From Elusimicrobia bacterium CG08_land_8_20_14_0_20_59_10 (GTDB lineage: Bacteria; Elusimicrobiota; Elusimicrobia; Elusimicrobiales; UBA9959): 10,165 nt of DNA. Every line of letters begins with the position of its first letter. The stretch's first letter is position 1. The position numbers and the translations under genes were made by a program. Shown here piece after piece: positions 1 through 6,540 of this stretch. Below the pieces are notes generated by a model. The model did not search any database. It was not told the DNA's origin and saw nothing but the letters and a program-made list of their open reading frames with translations. Location: the NCBI GenBank assembly GCA_002779045.1, contig PEXO01000043.1, positions 1-10,165 of the forward strand, written 5' to 3'.

Positions 1-2892
1 TCCACCGTCACCTGGACCTACACCCCGGCCGAAGGCGGGTATTATATCCTCAGCGTGTCGGGCGAGGACGAGGAAGACCGCCTGGCCGGGACGCAGTTCA
101 GCTTCTACGTGTTCGGTAAGGGCGACGCCTGGTGGGCGCGCGCGGATTCCGACATCATAGAGCTGGTGGCTGAAAAATACGATTACAAGCCCGGAGAGAC
201 GGCGAAGATCATGGTGAAGTCGCCCTATGACGAGGCGGTAGCGTTGGTGACGGTGGAGCGCGAGGGCGTGCTGGACCGCTGGCTGACCAGCACGAAGGGC
301 GGCGCGGATTTCATCACCGTGCCTATAAAGGAAAAATACCTGCCCAACGCCTATGTGAGCATTATTCTTTTCAAGGGCCGCGCCGGGCAGCAGAAGTATT
401 CCGAAGACGGAGACAGCGACCTCTCCAAACCGCAGGCGAAGTTCGGCTATGTCTCCTTCAGGGTGAGCCCCGCCGGCCGGCGGCTGGCGCTGGAACTCAC
501 GAGCGACAAGGCCGGTTACCGGCCCGGGCAGGAAGTGACGCTGGACATTAAAGCCGCGGACGAAGCCGGGAGAGCGGCGGTCTCCGAGCTGACGGTGTTC
601 GCGGTGGACGAGGGCGTGCTGAGCCTTACCGGTTACGGCACGCCGGACGTCTTTTCTGCCTTCTACGGCGCGCGGCCGCTCAATGTGCTTACCACGGATT
701 CACGCCTGCACGTTATAGGCCAGCGCAGCTACGGCGAAAAGGGCGAGGCGCGCGGCGGCGGCGGCGGCGCTTCGCTGGCCGGCATAGACCTGCGCTCAAA
801 GTTCACGCCCACGGCCTACTGGAACCCCTCGGTGAGGACGGGCCCCGACGGCAGGGCGCGGGTGAAGTTCAGGCTCCCCGACAGCCTCACGCGCTTCCGG
901 CTGATGGCCGTGGCCGGTTCCGGCGCCAGGTTCGGCTCCGGCGAGACCAGCGTGACGGTTTCCAAGCCGCTGATGCTGCGGCCCGCCATGCCGCGGCTGG
1001 CGCGCGCGGGCGACAGGTTCGACTGCGGCGTGGTAGTGCATAACTACGCGCCGGGCATCTCCAGCGTGTCCGTCTCGCTGGCGGTCTCCGGCGGCGCGCT
1101 GCTGGTAAAAGGCCAGGATTTCAGGCGGGTAGAAGTGGCCGCCGGCAAGGCGGCCGAGGTGAGCTGGGAGTGTTTAGCGGAAAAACCCGGTGAGACCGTT
1201 TTCCGGTTCCGCGCGGCGGCCGGTACTGAAACGGACGGCTTGGAATGGAAACTGCCGGTGAAGACCTGGGAGCCGCGCGAGTACGCCGCCACCAGCGGCG
1301 TGGCGCCGGACAGGGCGGACGAAGCGCTGCTGCGGCCTTACCCCGGCGCGGAGGGTGACCTGCTGCTGAGCGTTTCACCCACGGCGCTTAACGGCCTGAG
1401 CGAAGGCGCGCGCTACCTGCTGGAATATCCCTACGGCTGCCTGGAGCAGAAGCTGTCGCGCGCCATGCCGGTGATAACGGGCGCGGAGCTTATCAAGACT
1501 TTCGGCCTGGGCAGCCTGGGCACGCTTAAGGAAGAGACGCAGAAGGTGTTCGACCGCCTGCGCGATTTCCAGCACCCGTCGGGCGGATTCTGCTACTGGA
1601 CCGGCGGCTGCCTGAAGCCGGACCCATACCTGAGCGCTTATGCGCTGGAGGCGGCGGCGCTGGCGCGCAAGGCAGGCTACAGGGTGGACGGGGAAATTTT
1701 GGGGCGCTGCGCCGACTGGCTTGTGCGTTACCTGGGTTCCAAACAGACCGACTGGGCTTATCCCTACAGCATAAGCGAGACTTACGCGGCGCGGGCCTAT
1801 GCCGTCTACGCGCTGGCCCTGCACGGGCGCAATATGAGCGCTTACTTCAACCGGCTCTACGCCGATCGCGACCAGGTGCCGTACCTGGCCAAGGCGTATA
1901 TGGTGAAGGCGGCGGTCCTGCTGGGAACGGACGCGCTTACGGCCAAAAAGCTGGCCGACGAGATAATGTCGCAGGCGCGGTATTCCCCTACACAGCTGCA
2001 TTTTGAGGACGCGGAGCCCATGCCGTGGATACATAATACGGCGGTGAAGACCACGGCCGTGATGCTGGACGCCATGCTGGCCGCGCACGGGGGCTTCGCG
2101 GGCGACGAGAAGGCGGTAAGGTGGCTGACCACGGAGAAGAAGAACAAGGGCCGCTGGCGCACCACGCAGGAAAATTCGTGGGCGCTGCGGGCTTTTGAAG
2201 CGTTTTACCGGCGCTATGAAAAGGGGACGCCTGATTTTATGGCGCTGGTGTCTAAGACGGGCGTAACGGGAAACCTGCTCCTGCAGGCGCAGTTCTCCGG
2301 GCGCGGGCTGGACGCGGTGGAGAAGACCATTGATTTCCCGGCGCTGTTCGGCGAAGGGGAACGGGCGGGCATCTCCTTCTCCAAGACCGGGACGGGGCGT
2401 CTATATTACACGATGCGCATGGGCTTCGTGCCGGAGAAGCGCGGCCAGCCGGCTTCGGAGGGGTTCGAGATAAGCAGGGAGATAAAGCCGCTGGACGGCT
2501 CGAAGGCCTTCAAGGCGGGGAAGCGGGCCGTGGTCACCATTACGGTGAAGACGCCGCAGGACCGCACCTTCGTGGCTATCAACAATCCCGTGGCGGCCGG
2601 CTTCGAGGTGGTGAACACGGAGTTCGCCGTGGAGAGCGCGGAGGACGCGCGGGCGCTGCGGGCCAAGGCGGCGCGGGGCGGCGGCTGGGGGGAATTCGGG
2701 CGCGCGGAGCGCTACGACGACCGGATGCTGATCTTCGCCGACTACCTGACGGCGGGGGTGCACAAGTATTCCTATGTCGTGCAGGCCACCAACCCAGGGG
2801 TCTATTACGGCCCGGCGGGCCTGGTGGAAGGCATGTACGAGCCCGAAGTCTATGGCCGCACCGCCGGCAGCACGGTAGAGATAGTGAGGTAA
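1..2892 (+). CDS. Bacterial alpha-2-macroglobulin family protein, thioester type (5' end outside window)
   Basis: The frame is open from base 1, so the gene is cut at its 5' end. The GTG at 55 is only the first start-like codon and not the likely start. The 963 visible codons carry the A2M landmarks in order. A bait-region-domain signature AVDEGVL lies at codons 201-207, followed by a run of five glycines at 252-256. Next comes the A2M/MG7 block with VRTGPDGRARVKFRLPD. The thioester site YPYGCLEQ has Cys480 and Gln483. After it come the helical thioester domain and a C-terminal MG10-like domain with YDDRMLIF (905-912) and MYEPEVYGR (945-953). Family knowledge: bacterial A2Ms are periplasmic or lipoprotein protease traps of roughly 1,500-1,900 residues, so the signal peptide and first macroglobulin domains are missing here. 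CLEQ is intact, so covalent trapping should be possible. The usual partner gene, pbpC, is not in the window. Confidence 0.95.
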   Translation, partial: STVTWTYTPAEGGYYILSVSGEDEEDRLAGTQFSFYVFGKGDAWWARADSDIIELVAEKYDYKPGETAKIMVKSPYDEAVALVTVEREGVLDRWLTSTKGGADFITVPIKEKYLPNAYVSIILFKGRAGQQKYSEDGDSDLSKPQAKFGYVSFRVSPAGRRLALELTSDKAGYRPGQEVTLDIKAADEAGRAAVSELTVFAVDEGVLSLTGYGTPDVFSAFYGARPLNVLTTDSRLHVIGQRSYGEKGEARGGGGGASLAGIDLRSKFTPTAYWNPSVRTGPDGRARVKFRLPDSLTRFRLMAVAGSGARFGSGETSVTVSKPLMLRPAMPRLARAGDRFDCGVVVHNYAPGISSVSVSLAVSGGALLVKGQDFRRVEVAAGKAAEVSWECLAEKPGETVFRFRAAAGTETDGLEWKLPVKTWEPREYAATSGVAPDRADEALLRPYPGAEGDLLLSVSPTALNGLSEGARYLLEYPYGCLEQKLSRAMPVITGAELIKTFGLGSLGTLKEETQKVFDRLRDFQHPSGGFCYWTGGCLKPDPYLSAYALEAAALARKAGYRVDGEILGRCADWLVRYLGSKQTDWAYPYSISETYAARAYAVYALALHGRNMSAYFNRLYADRDQVPYLAKAYMVKAAVLLGTDALTAKKLADEIMSQARYSPTQLHFEDAEPMPWIHNTAVKTTAVMLDAMLAAHGGFAGDEKAVRWLTTEKKNKGRWRTTQENSWALRAFEAFYRRYEKGTPDFMALVSKTGVTGNLLLQAQFSGRGLDAVEKTIDFPALFGEGERAGISFSKTGTGRLYYTMRMGFVPEKRGQPASEGFEISREIKPLDGSKAFKAGKRAVVTITVKTPQDRTFVAINNPVAAGFEVVNTEFAVESAEDARALRAKAARGGGWGEFGRAERYDDRMLIFADYLTAGVHKYSYVVQATNPGVYYGPAGLVEGMYEPEVYGRTAGSTVEIVR

Positions 2893-2896
2893 GGAG
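2891..2896 (+). promoter_or_regulatory. Shine-Dalgarno site overlapping the A2M stop codon
   Basis: AAGGAG sits 5 nt before the ATG at 2902 and shares two bases with the TAA stop of the A2M gene (2890-2892). This is a strong site at good spacing. It is the main evidence that the 55-codon frame behind it is translated, probably from the same mRNA as the A2M gene. Confidence 0.75.
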
Positions 2897-2901
2897 ATAT
2901 C

Positions 2902-3069
2902 ATGGCGCGAATAATTTGTCCGAAATGCAATAGTTTGACCGAGCGGGCCGGGTTCGAGACCTGGCGGATAGTGATAGCGGTGCTTTTTTGTCCGCTGGGC
3001 CTGCTGGCCCTGCGCGGCGGCCGGAAGCCCACCACCTGTTCCAGCTGCGGCAATGTCTTCCGGGGCTGA
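2902..3069 (+). CDS. Small zinc-ribbon membrane protein, LITAF/BRI3-like (55 aa)
   Basis: ATG at 2902 to TGA at 3067-3069, 55 residues. The protein begins MARIICPKCN, with a first knuckle C6-P-K-C9. A hydrophobic stretch follows at about residues 21-37 (WRIVIAVLFCPLGLLAL). It ends with a basic patch RGGRK and a second knuckle C46-S-S-C49 followed by GNVF. The order CxxC, hydrophobic segment, CxxCG matches the LITAF-like zinc ribbon and brain protein I3 (BRI3), in which the two knuckles form one zinc site and the hydrophobic part dips into the membrane without crossing it. The PLG turn within the hydrophobic part also resembles BRI3. That it binds zinc at the membrane surface is inference; the biological role is unknown. 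It lies 9 bp behind the A2M gene and is probably co-transcribed with it. Alternatively it is a generic double-CxxC zinc-ribbon peptide. Confidence 0.8.
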   Translation: MARIICPKCNSLTERAGFETWRIVIAVLFCPLGLLALRGGRKPTTCSSCGNVFRG

Positions 3070-3095
3070 AAACCCGTAATTCGTGATCGTAAATT

Positions 3096-3114
3096 CCCGC
3101 TCTCCCGGAGCGGG
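3096..3114. terminator. GC-rich hairpin between convergent genes, possible terminator
   Basis: CCCGCTC (3096-3102) pairs perfectly with GAGCGGG (3108-3114) around a 5-base loop. It lies 27 bp after the stop of the small zinc-ribbon gene and in the gap between that gene and the convergent toxin gene, where a terminator is expected. There is no U-tract on the plus-strand transcript and only AATTT on the minus-strand transcript, so it is not a canonical intrinsic terminator. The rest of 3070-3230 holds no credible gene; the only other structure I see is a short AT-rich inverted repeat at 3151-3168. Confidence 0.4.
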
Positions 3115-3230
3115 TAAGGACTCCATCCGGCCGGTCGGCGGTGGTCGGGAAAAATTGGACCGAATTTTAGGCTGACTTAAGGTGTATTCTGGACGCCATT
3201 CGGGACGGTATATTTAATTCAACCGCCGGA

Positions 3231-3497
3231 TCAGATGCCTTTGTAGGTGCGCTCGGAGCGCCTGAGGACGCGCAGGCTGGTGACGGTCTGCTGCTTGTCG
3301 TCTATGGCGTAAAGTATCCGCCAATCACCGACGCGGACCCGATGGATTGCGGCCTTGAGCTTCAAGGAACCATGTGGGCGCGGATTGTGCTCAAAAGAAA
3401 GGATGTGCGGCTGAAGACGGGATAAATCCGGTTCATGGATCTTGTCCAGGTCGCGGACCGCGCCGGGCGCGAGCTGAACGTTATGTATGTTTCGCAC
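3231..3497 (-). CDS. RelE/ParE-family toxin of a type II toxin-antitoxin system
   Basis: Eighty-eight residues, normal for the family. The C-terminal half carries the RelE signature HRVRVGDWRILYAID, followed by VLRRSERTY. By alignment to E. coli RelE, R53 and R55 fall at its catalytic Lys52/Lys54, R60 at Arg61, R79/R80 near Arg81, and Y85 at Tyr87. The active-site set for ribosome-dependent mRNA cleavage is therefore plausibly present, with Arg replacing Lys. The start is GTG at 3497, 17 bp inside the antitoxin gene and without an SD of its own, which suggests translation coupled to the antitoxin. Known RelE toxins cut mRNA in the ribosomal A site, while ParE relatives inhibit gyrase; the basic residues favour the RelE type. 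It is the second gene of the antitoxin-toxin pair and reads in the same direction as valS. Confidence 0.88.
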   Translation of the reverse strand: MRNIHNVQLAPGAVRDLDKIHEPDLSRLQPHILSFEHNPRPHGSLKLKAAIHRVRVGDWRILYAIDDKQQTVTSLRVLRRSERTYKGI

Positions 3498-3717
3498 GCT
3501 TGGCGAAATAACTCCGGGCCGGGACCGCCTTGCCGGGACTCTTCAGATGCGACTTCCAGGCCTTCTGTGCCGCGCGGAGATCCCCGAGCTCGTGCTCATA
3601 AGTTTCTTCCACAGCTTTCCTGAGCAGTTCGGCCATGGGACAATGCATATCAACGGCCAGATGTCTTAGGCCGTCATGAAGTTCTTCCGGCAGATAAATT
3701 GTAGTTCTTACTATAAT
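3481..3717 (-). CDS. Ribbon-helix-helix antitoxin (non-canonical start codon)
   Basis: The core begins VRTTIYLPEELHDGLRHLAV: a beta-strand RTTIYL, helix A from PEELHDGL, and helix B around PMAELLRKAVEETYEHEL. This is the RHH (CopG/MetJ-like) DNA-binding fold. The basic C-terminal part (KAWKSHLKSPGKAV and on) would wrap the toxin. The frame can be extended to TTG at 3762, giving 93 aa, but that TTG is the first half of the -35 box, so it is not a believable start. Downstream of the promoter an AGGAGG (3727-3722) is followed only by ATT (3717, spacing 4), ATA (3714, spacing 7) and GTA (3711). I place the start at ATT, which has precedent in E. coli infC, giving 78 aa. ATA has the better spacing. 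The stop at 3481-3483 overlaps the toxin start. It should neutralise the toxin and repress its own promoter. Confidence 0.82.
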   Translation of the reverse strand: MIVRTTIYLPEELHDGLRHLAVDMHCPMAELLRKAVEETYEHELGDLRAAQKAWKSHLKSPGKAVPARSYFAKRAKHT

Positions 3718-3721
3718 AGCG

Positions 3722-3727
3722 CCTCCT
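3722..3727 (-). promoter_or_regulatory. Shine-Dalgarno site of the antitoxin gene
   Basis: On the minus strand a perfect AGGAGG lies about 7 nt after the -10 box, essentially at the predicted mRNA 5' end. It fixes initiation to the ATT/ATA codons 4-7 nt downstream and argues against the longer frame starting inside the promoter. Confidence 0.7.
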
Positions 3728-3733
3728 GCGCAC

Positions 3734-3762
3734 AGTATAACATACAAACATACATATGTCAA
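3734..3762 (-). promoter_or_regulatory. Near-consensus sigma70 promoter of the toxin-antitoxin operon
   Basis: Read on the minus strand, TTGACA (3762-3757) and TATACT (3739-3734) are separated by exactly 17 bp. The -35 is perfect and the -10 differs from TATAAT at one base. The AT-rich segment stands out from the GC-rich surroundings and begins 6 bp after the last base of the valS stop codon. It should drive antitoxin and toxin independently of valS. Confidence 0.85.
3735..3759 (-). promoter_or_regulatory. Putative operator of the antitoxin (palindromes and tandem repeat inside the promoter)
   Basis: The promoter spacer is built of repeats. ACATATGT (3752-3759) is a perfect palindrome overlapping the -35. 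GTAT-GTT-ATAC (3735-3745) is an interrupted palindrome overlapping the -10. The 8-mers ATGTATGT (3755-3748) and TTGTATGT (3747-3740) form a tandem repeat between them. RHH antitoxins commonly bind short tandem or inverted repeats over their own promoter, so autoregulation is a natural inference. Confidence 0.5.
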
Positions 3763-3768
3763 TACTAT

Positions 3769-6408
3769 TCATGCGCTTCCCAGTTCCACAACCACAACGG
3801 GGTCTTTGTCATCGGCGCCGGTCTCCTGAACGGAGAGCCCTGCCCGGTCCACGTTGCCGGCGGCAATAAGGTCATCGAGCGAAAGTTTAAGGGCTGCGGC
3901 CTGCAGGTGTCCGCATTCAACGGTCAGTTTGGCCACCGGCCACTTCACGCTGCGCTTTTCGGCCGCTTTGTGCGTGCGCACGGCTTCCAGCACCTTGCGC
4001 GTCACCTCCAGCACGCGCTGGTCGCCGGCGGCCGAGGACATCTCGGCGGCCGAAGGCCAGGGCGCCTTGTGCACCGACGGGGCCTTCAGCGCCGCCGTGC
4101 AGGACCACCCCCAGGCCTCCTCCGTGATAAAAGGCAGGAAAGGCGCGAACAGGCGCAGGAACACGCTCAGCGTCCATTCGAGCGAGGCGCAGGCGGAGCG
4201 CGCCGCCTGCGGCTTGCCGGAATAAGCGCGGTTCTTCACCAGCTCCAGGTAAGTATCGCAGAAGTCCCAGAAAGCCTTCTCCACGTAGAGCAGCACCGCC
4301 GCGTAATCGTAGTTACCGAAGTCTTCGCGGGAAGTCTCCACAAGCGCCTTCAGGTGGTCCACCCAGGCCTTGTCCAGCGGCTCCGTGATATCCGCCGCGC
4401 CCAGCCGGGCGCCGGCGGCCGGGCCGGACAGCTGCAGCATGGTGAATTTGGCGGCATTGAACAGTTTGGTGGCCAGGCGCATGCCCACTTTGAAGACGCT
4501 CTCGTCGTAAACCGTGTCCTGCCCCAGCTTGGCCTTGCCGGCCCAATAGCGCAGCGCGTCCGCGGAATAGAGCCCGAGCAGGGCTTCCGGCGAGACGGTC
4601 TTACCCTTGGACTTACTCATCTTGCCTTTGTCCGGGCTGACTACCCAGCCGCTTATGGCCACGTTGTGCCAGGGGATGCTGTTCTCGTGCATCCAGGCCT
4701 TGGCTATCGTATAGAAAGCCCAGGTCCGGATTATTTCGTGAGCCTGCGGCCGCAGATCCGCGGGAAAAAGGCCGGCATGGCGGGCTTTATCATCCGCCCA
4801 GCGGCTGGAGATCATCGGAGTCAGAGAAGAAGTCGCCCAGGTGTCCATTACGTCGGGGTCGCCGACAAAACCGCCCGGCAGGCCGCGCCGGGCCTCGGTA
4901 TAGCCGGGCGGGCAGTCCGTCTGCGGGTCCACCGGCAGGCGCTCCGCTTCCGAAATGATCGGCTTGGAAAAATCGGTATCGCCGTTGTCCTTTACCGGGT
5001 ACCAGACCGGGAAAGGCACGCCGAAATACCGTTGTCGGCTTATACACCAGTCCTGATTCAGGCCCTTCACCCACTGTTCATAGCGTTTGAACATATACCC
5101 GGGGTGCCAGGCCGCTTTACCCCCCTGCTCAAGCAGCTGCGGTTTATTGTCCAGAACATTTATGAACCACTGGCGGGACGATACGAACTCCAGCGGCAGC
5201 TCGCCTTTCTCGTAAAACTTCACCGCTTGACGGGTAGGCTTAGGTTCCCCTGCGAGCACGCCGGCTTCGGAGAGCAGCTTTCCCGTTTTCGCCCTGGCCT
5301 GCTTGGCGTACAGGCCGGCAAGCTGTGCGTAAGCGGCGTTAGCCGCGGCCGGGTCGGCGCTGTCGAACGGTCCGCAGGCAAAGTCAACAGGGGAAAGTTT
5401 CCCGTCGCGGCCGATGATCTGGCGCAGGGGCAGCTTTTCCTTGCGCCATAATTCCACGTCGGCTATATCGCCGAAAGTGCAGATCATCATTATCCCGGTT
5501 CCCTTTTCGGGGTTTGCATGTTCCGACGGCATTATGGGCACGCGCGCCTTGAACAGCGGAGTGACCGCCCGTTTCCCGAAAAGCGGTTTGTAGCGGGAGT
5601 CCTCCGGGTGCGCTACAACAGCCACGCAGGCGGCCAGGAGCTCCGGACGCGTAGTGGAGATAGTGAACTCCCCGCCGTCCTCGACACCGAACTTTATGTC
5701 GTGAAAAAAACCGGAGACTTCGCGGTCCTCGGCTTCCGCCTGGGCGACAGCCGTTTTGAAAGTGGTGTCCCAAAGGGTCGGGGCCTCCGTGCTGTACATA
5801 TAGCCTTTTTGGTGCAGGTCAAGGAAGGAGAGCTGAGAGGTTTTGCGGCAGTATTCTCCTACGGTGGAATAATTCTGCCGCCAGTCCACGGACAGGCCGA
5901 GGCGGCGCCAGAGGGCCTCGTACTTCTTTTCGTCCTCCAGGGTTTGCAGTGAGCAGAGTTCTAGAAAATTCCGGCGGGAAACCTGTTCATAATCCCGGAG
6001 CCCGGCCTTTCCCCCTGCCGGCTTAAAACCGGGGATATAGGGAAGAGCGGGACTGCAGCGCACCCCGAAGAGATTCTGAACCCGGCGTTCGGTGGGCAGG
6101 CCGTTGTCGTCCCAGCCCATCGGGTAAAAAACGTTCTTGCCAAGCATCCGCTGGTACCGGGTTATGATATCCGTCTGGACATAGCTGAATACGTGGCCGA
6201 TATGAAGCTCCCCGGAAACCGTAGGAGGCGGGGTATCCACGACAAAAGTGTCATTTCTGGGGCGGGACGGGTCGTAATAGTAAAGCTTGTCCTTTTCCCA
6301 TCTGTCGCACAAAGCCGGTTCTACCGAAGCGGGAAGATAGCTGGCGGGGAGACCGGGTTTCCCGGCGGGTTTTTTCAAAGAAGCATCTTTTTCCATAAGT
6401 AAGACCAT
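3769..6408 (-). CDS. valS: Valyl-tRNA synthetase, archaeal-type
   Basis: This 879-residue class I synthetase charges tRNA-Val with valine in the cytoplasm. The ATP-binding HIGH motif is at residues 69-72 in TVSGELHIGHVFSY. The CP1 editing domain, with TTRPE at 252-256, removes mischarged threonine. WCISRQ lies at 454-459 and KMSKS at 596-600, followed by the helical anticodon-binding domain. The block YPMGWDDNGLPTERRVQN (95-112) is typical of the archaeal/Rickettsia/actinobacterial ValRS clade, not the E. coli type (which has a GTDHAGIATQ-like block). Consistent with this, the C-terminal tail is short and shows no long coiled coil. The ATG at 6408 has AAGG 4 nt upstream; a second ATG at 6396 has no SD. 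It is divergent from prfB. No terminator is visible before the toxin-antitoxin promoter, so read-through into that pair is possible. Confidence 0.96.
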   Translation of the reverse strand: MVLLMEKDASLKKPAGKPGLPASYLPASVEPALCDRWEKDKLYYYDPSRPRNDTFVVDTPPPTVSGELHIGHVFSYVQTDIITRYQRMLGKNVFYPMGWDDNGLPTERRVQNLFGVRCSPALPYIPGFKPAGGKAGLRDYEQVSRRNFLELCSLQTLEDEKKYEALWRRLGLSVDWRQNYSTVGEYCRKTSQLSFLDLHQKGYMYSTEAPTLWDTTFKTAVAQAEAEDREVSGFFHDIKFGVEDGGEFTISTTRPELLAACVAVVAHPEDSRYKPLFGKRAVTPLFKARVPIMPSEHANPEKGTGIMMICTFGDIADVELWRKEKLPLRQIIGRDGKLSPVDFACGPFDSADPAAANAAYAQLAGLYAKQARAKTGKLLSEAGVLAGEPKPTRQAVKFYEKGELPLEFVSSRQWFINVLDNKPQLLEQGGKAAWHPGYMFKRYEQWVKGLNQDWCISRQRYFGVPFPVWYPVKDNGDTDFSKPIISEAERLPVDPQTDCPPGYTEARRGLPGGFVGDPDVMDTWATSSLTPMISSRWADDKARHAGLFPADLRPQAHEIIRTWAFYTIAKAWMHENSIPWHNVAISGWVVSPDKGKMSKSKGKTVSPEALLGLYSADALRYWAGKAKLGQDTVYDESVFKVGMRLATKLFNAAKFTMLQLSGPAAGARLGAADITEPLDKAWVDHLKALVETSREDFGNYDYAAVLLYVEKAFWDFCDTYLELVKNRAYSGKPQAARSACASLEWTLSVFLRLFAPFLPFITEEAWGWSCTAALKAPSVHKAPWPSAAEMSSAAGDQRVLEVTRKVLEAVRTHKAAEKRSVKWPVAKLTVECGHLQAAALKLSLDDLIAAGNVDRAGLSVQETGADDKDPVVVVELGSA

Positions 6409-6479
6409 TTTACCTTATTTGCCTACAGCGATAATTCGCCGGCGACGCAGGATTAAGGAGGAAGGAGTGATATCTATGC

Positions 6480-6489
6480 TAAAATAATT
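6480..6489 (+). repeat. 10-bp direct repeat TAAAATAATT, copy 1
   Basis: TAAAATAATT occurs here and again at 6529-6538, 49 bp apart, in the valS-prfB gap. Each copy contains a -10-like TAAAAT. It may mark duplicated promoter elements or simply reflect AT-rich sequence. Confidence 0.5.
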
Positions 6490-6528
6490 ACGCAACATCG
6501 CTCTGAAAGTGCAAAAGTCCGCGTATTG

Positions 6529-6538
6529 TAAAATAATT
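6529..6538 (+). repeat. 10-bp direct repeat TAAAATAATT, copy 2
   Basis: Second exact copy, 2 bp before the prfB start codon. It occupies the place where an SD would normally be, and it includes an in-frame TAA (6529-6531) that rules out any upstream prfB start in this frame. Confidence 0.5.
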
Positions 6539-6540
6539 TT

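Larger units (their letters stand above)
6409..6540. promoter_or_regulatory. Divergent valS/prfB promoter region
   Basis: This gap separates two divergent housekeeping genes and is AT-rich next to both. On the plus strand, TG-C-TAAAAT (6477-6485) is an extended -10 that would start prfB mRNA near 6492, giving a leader of about 50 nt. A second TAAAAT (6529-6534) would place transcription start on the prfB ATG itself. On the minus strand, TTGCAC (6514-6509), 18 bp, then TAATTA (6490-6485) is a weak candidate for valS. None of these is strong alone; that promoters lie here follows from gene orientation. Confidence 0.5.

Noticed and set aside
742..770. GGC repeat tract as a microsatellite or phase-variable site
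   Set aside because: It is a five-glycine linker coded in frame. Its unit is 3 bp, so length changes would not shift the frame, and it is too short to call variable.
1375..2088. 237-codon minus-strand frame inside the A2M gene
   Set aside because: It is antisense to the thioester domain, rich in Arg/His/Gln, and has no SD or homology pattern.
3151..3168. AAAATT-GGACCG-AATTTT inverted repeat as a terminator
   Set aside because: The stem is only six A/T pairs with no following U-tract on either strand, too weak to call.
3718..3762. Antitoxin start at TTG 3762 (93 aa)
   Set aside because: That TTG is part of the -35 box, and the extra 15 residues precede the promoter's own transcript start. 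The RHH fold begins at RTTIYL.
3676..5451. Long plus-strand open frame of 591 codons opposite valS
   Set aside because: It lies antisense to a clear ValRS and shows low-complexity Arg/His/Gly-rich sequence without a family pattern. GC-rich codon bias keeps this frame open.
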